Shown here piece by piece: positions 62,147 through 64,000 of a stretch of DNA of 64,000 nt. The notes beneath the pieces are model-generated. The model had not been told where the DNA came from. It made no database searches and saw only the letters and a list, made by a program, of their open reading frames with translations. The stretch's first letter is position 1. Every line of letters begins with the position of its first letter. The position numbers and the translations under genes are program-made. Where the stretch lies: positions 62,001-126,000 of the forward strand of contig DASPGM010000006.1 of assembly GCA_035620615.1 (NCBI GenBank). The letters run 5' to 3'. This stretch comes from CSP1-1 sp035620615 (lineage in GTDB: Archaea > Thermoproteota > Nitrososphaeria > Nitrososphaerales > Nitrosopumilaceae).

Positions 62147-62497
62147 TCTCAACTAAGAAATTTAATTTAATAATAATCGGATTAAATGGTGTTGGAATTG
62201 GATGTTCGTAGTAACTAAAAAATCTGAAGATTAACATTTAGCACAAAGTGTAAAACTGAAAATTCTTGATTCTTTTTATACTGGAACCAAAAATAGAACC
62301 GTTAACAGCACGGCCACCTCTAGATTTGAACCAAAATGAAACTTTTTAATTTGCATCCTTTTAGGTCTCTAACTATAATTCTTAAAACTCAAAAAAATAG
62401 GCAAAAAACCAACCCTATAATCGTATTTAAGCTTCAAAAAAATTTAGAACGCTTCATGTATCTAAAACTTTAATTTTAGATTAAGCATAGATGATTT
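62147..62497. other. 351-base interval without a recognised gene
   Basis: Very AT-rich, with many short stops in all frames. A stretch near 62318-62340 looks faintly like a tRNA T-arm on the minus strand but lacks a matching acceptor stem. A GTATTTAAGC near 62423 is a possible TATA-like element for tatA, though it lies about 70 bases upstream of the start. A small RNA cannot be excluded. Confidence 0.5.
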
Positions 62498-62860
62498 GTG
62501 CTAGATTATTGGCTTAACATTATGGGTAGTGAATGGATAATTATCATTTTTGTTGCACTAATTGTTCTTTTAGGAACTAATAGACTACCAGAGGTTTCAA
62601 GAAAGTTGGGTAAAGTTGTAGGAGAATATAACAAAGCAAAAAATGATATACAAAAACAATTCAAAGACGGAACAAATTCGAATCTTAATGTCTTAGGTCC
62701 AGTACAAAATGAACGAGCGAAACTAGACGCAATTGCAAAAACTATTGGGATAGATTCTGCAAATAAATCAGACGAGGAATTAAGAGAATTAATTTCTGGA
62801 AAGATTGGAAAACAGAATCAAGAAACAAATCCCAAGAATAGTTCTAATAATTTCAATTAA
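62498..62860 (+). CDS. tatA: Twin-arginine translocase subunit TatA/B
   Basis: Pore-forming subunit of the Tat export system for folded proteins. A short N-terminal transmembrane helix (WIIIIFVALIVLLG) is followed by the hinge and amphipathic helix with RLPEVSRKLGKVVGEY, as in TatA. The 120-residue length includes a polar, probably disordered tail. The start is GTG at 62498 or ATG at 62522; the second places the helix nearer the N terminus, as is usual. TatC is not in this window. Confidence 0.9.
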   Translation: MLDYWLNIMGSEWIIIIFVALIVLLGTNRLPEVSRKLGKVVGEYNKAKNDIQKQFKDGTNSNLNVLGPVQNERAKLDAIAKTIGIDSANKSDEELRELISGKIGKQNQETNPKNSSNNFN

Positions 62861-62861
62861 T

Positions 62862-63638
62862 TTAATTTTTAATTCTATACAAGTTTTTATCTAGTCTTTT
62901 TTTTGCAAACTTGTAATACTCTTTTACAATTTCAAATCCCAAAAACTGTCTTTCTTTGTTTTTACTAACAACGGCTACTTGTCCTGAGCCTAAAAATGGA
63001 TCAAAAATAATATCCTTTTTTTGACTAGAGTACTCTAAAATCTTTTCAATTAACTCTGATGGAAGTTTAGTAGGAGTTTTTTTATCTCCTGTCCAATATT
63101 CACGTTTAATTGACCATACATCCTCTTTATCTTGATAGTGAAGACTTTTGCCAGTAAGTGTTTTTGAATTTTTTTTAAATCTTGTAAATGAATAAAATTT
63201 TCTCTTTTTGGGATTTTTACAAACATAAAGACAATGATAATGAGATGTTACAAATTTTTTTGATGTAACTACACCAAATTGATATTTCCATATTATATGA
63301 TTAATTGTTGTAAAGCCAGCATCATCTAATGCCATAAGAACATCCTTTAGATTATTCCACCCAGAAAAAACATACATGCTTCCAGAATCTTTTAAAATTC
63401 TAAAGGCCTCTTTCATCCATTGAAATGAAAATTCATAATATTGAGCAGCTTTAATTTCGTTATAACCTGAAATTACTCTTGATGCGGTTCTGTTATAATT
63501 TTCCTTTTTTGCCTTAAAATCAATTGCAAAGGGCGGATCCGTTATTATTAGATCAATTTTGTTTCCAGGGATTAGTTTCATCCCTTTGATGCAGTCCATG
63601 TTATAGATTTTGTTAAATTCTATTTTTTTCAATTTCAT
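62862..63638 (-). CDS. Type II-style DNA methyltransferase, beta class (orphan)
   Basis: A 258-residue DNA methyltransferase. The catalytic motif IV is TDPPFAID near residue 33 and comes before the SAM-binding motif FDPFLGSGQVA near 216, so it is of the beta class. DPPF favours N6-adenine methylation, though N4-cytosine enzymes are close relatives. No restriction endonuclease lies nearby, so it is probably an orphan regulatory or maintenance enzyme. ATG at 63638. It converges with tatA across one base. Target sequence unknown. Confidence 0.88.
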   Translation of the reverse strand: MKLKKIEFNKIYNMDCIKGMKLIPGNKIDLIITDPPFAIDFKAKKENYNRTASRVISGYNEIKAAQYYEFSFQWMKEAFRILKDSGSMYVFSGWNNLKDVLMALDDAGFTTINHIIWKYQFGVVTSKKFVTSHYHCLYVCKNPKKRKFYSFTRFKKNSKTLTGKSLHYQDKEDVWSIKREYWTGDKKTPTKLPSELIEKILEYSSQKKDIIFDPFLGSGQVAVVSKNKERQFLGFEIVKEYYKFAKKRLDKNLYRIKN

Positions 63639-63699
63639 TATTTGTAATTAGTGTGTAGTTTAATAATGTCATGAAAACCTTATTTCAAAAATAAAATGA

Positions 63700-63713
63700 T
63701 GGACTAGGGTCCA
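63700..63713. repeat. Short hairpin between the methyltransferase and a small gene
   Basis: TGGAC and GTCCA form a 5-base stem with a 4-base loop, followed by a T-rich stretch on the plus strand. It lies between two minus-strand genes and might end the transcript of the small protein. Weak evidence. Confidence 0.25.
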
Positions 63714-63744
63714 CCAAAATTTGATATCCTTTTTTATTTAGTAG

Positions 63745-63939
63745 CTACTTGTAATCCAGCTTATTTTTGATGCGATTTACTTGGGCCATCTCTTCTCGCA
63801 GATGCTTTTGCAATAGGCGCTCATGTTGTTTTTTATGAGCCCAGTATGCATTTAATACTGACTGCCTAGATTTTGCTCTTTTTAGAGCAGTGTTAAATTG
63901 TTTGTGGATTTTTGCTACCTCATTTGTATAGCTAGCCAT
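63745..63939 (-). CDS. Small basic helical protein of unknown function
   Basis: A 64-residue protein rich in Lys, Arg, Gln and His, predicted mostly alpha-helical with heptad-like spacing. Sequences such as FNTALKRAKSRQSVLN and HERLLQKHLREEMAQVN suggest a nucleic acid- or protein-binding helix pair. No signal peptide or membrane helix. ATG at 63939. It lies upstream of the DNA methyltransferase on the same strand, 106 bases apart. No family is recognised; reality as a gene is likely but not certain. Confidence 0.55.
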   Translation of the reverse strand: MASYTNEVAKIHKQFNTALKRAKSRQSVLNAYWAHKKQHERLLQKHLREEMAQVNRIKNKLDYK

Positions 63940-64000
63940 ACAATCTTCGATTAAAATACTATAGATAACTTTTTCGTATCAATTGATCTGACATTACAGT

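Noticed and set aside
62318..62340. Minus-strand segment resembling a tRNA T-arm (GGTTCAAATC)
   Set aside because: No complementary acceptor stem or anticodon arm lies at the required distance, and the stem is mostly wobble pairs.

Overview
The window comes from a low-GC ammonia-oxidising archaeon of the Nitrosopumilus/Nitrosarchaeum type (Nitrososphaeria, formerly Thaumarchaeota, group I.1a). Archaeal information-processing genes (Rpo7, Spt4, L15e, L31e, L39e, DnaG primase, psmA, HerA-NurA-Mre11-Rad50) sit beside genes characteristic of this lineage: a copper nitrite reductase-like oxidase, an ADP-forming 3-hydroxypropionyl-CoA synthetase with its hydratase, LysW-dependent arginine/lysine synthesis, and a degenerate FtsZ-like protein. 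Genes are dense, often overlap by 1-11 bases, and many begin with TTG or GTG. Several have a TATA-like box about 25-30 bases before the start codon, which suggests leaderless transcripts. I found no rRNA, tRNA, CRISPR array, insertion sequence or phage remnant.

Layout. 1-7330: membrane pyrophosphatase (cut by the window edge), a SprT-like protein, dephospho-CoA kinase with an Mrp/ApbC Fe-S carrier, rpo7-spt4-nadC, then nadA and nadX (complete aspartate-to-NaMN route). 7431-13530: the nurA-herA-mre11-rad50 DNA end-resection operon facing a HEAT-repeat gene. 13600-19048: a redoxin, secreted/membrane proteins, L15e, a soluble histidine kinase, a coiled-coil protein and serA. 19154-21650: three exported proteins, two carrying paired WIK/WW repeats. 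21695-27581: nirK-like oxidase, fumarase, tRNA methylthiotransferase, FtsZ-like protein, L31e and L39e. 27619-36243: Nudix hydrolase, a methylene-THF reductase-like protein, a split cobalamin methionine synthase, an MFS carrier and a nitrate/sulfonate-type ABC importer.

36411-45801 is an arginine/lysine block: argG, lysW1, lysX1, a tiny membrane protein, lysY, lysZ, lysJ, a lysM-type regulator, lysS, lysW2, lysX2 and lysK. It has two separate carrier/ligase pairs, and the second carrier ends in Gln instead of the usual Glu. 45801-49861: a diphthine synthase with an extra C-terminal domain, FAD synthetase and riboflavin kinase (both with winged-helix N termini), DnaG and an A-type Fe-S carrier. 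49952-52866: two steps of the 3-hydroxypropionate/4-hydroxybutyrate CO2-fixation cycle. 52908-59063: amidotransferase, TOPRIM protein, glutamate dehydrogenase, a PPOX-fold protein, a winged-helix regulator, proteasome alpha, a methyltransferase and an MFS carrier. 59424-63939: two large secreted proteins, TatA, an orphan DNA methyltransferase and a small basic protein.

The metabolic genes fit an autotroph making its own NAD, FAD, methionine, serine, arginine and lysine. I see no obvious defence island. The most unusual items are the LysW paralogue ending in Gln, the FtsZ-like protein lacking the canonical GTP-binding loop, the dph5 fusion, and the WIK/WW-repeat exported proteins.
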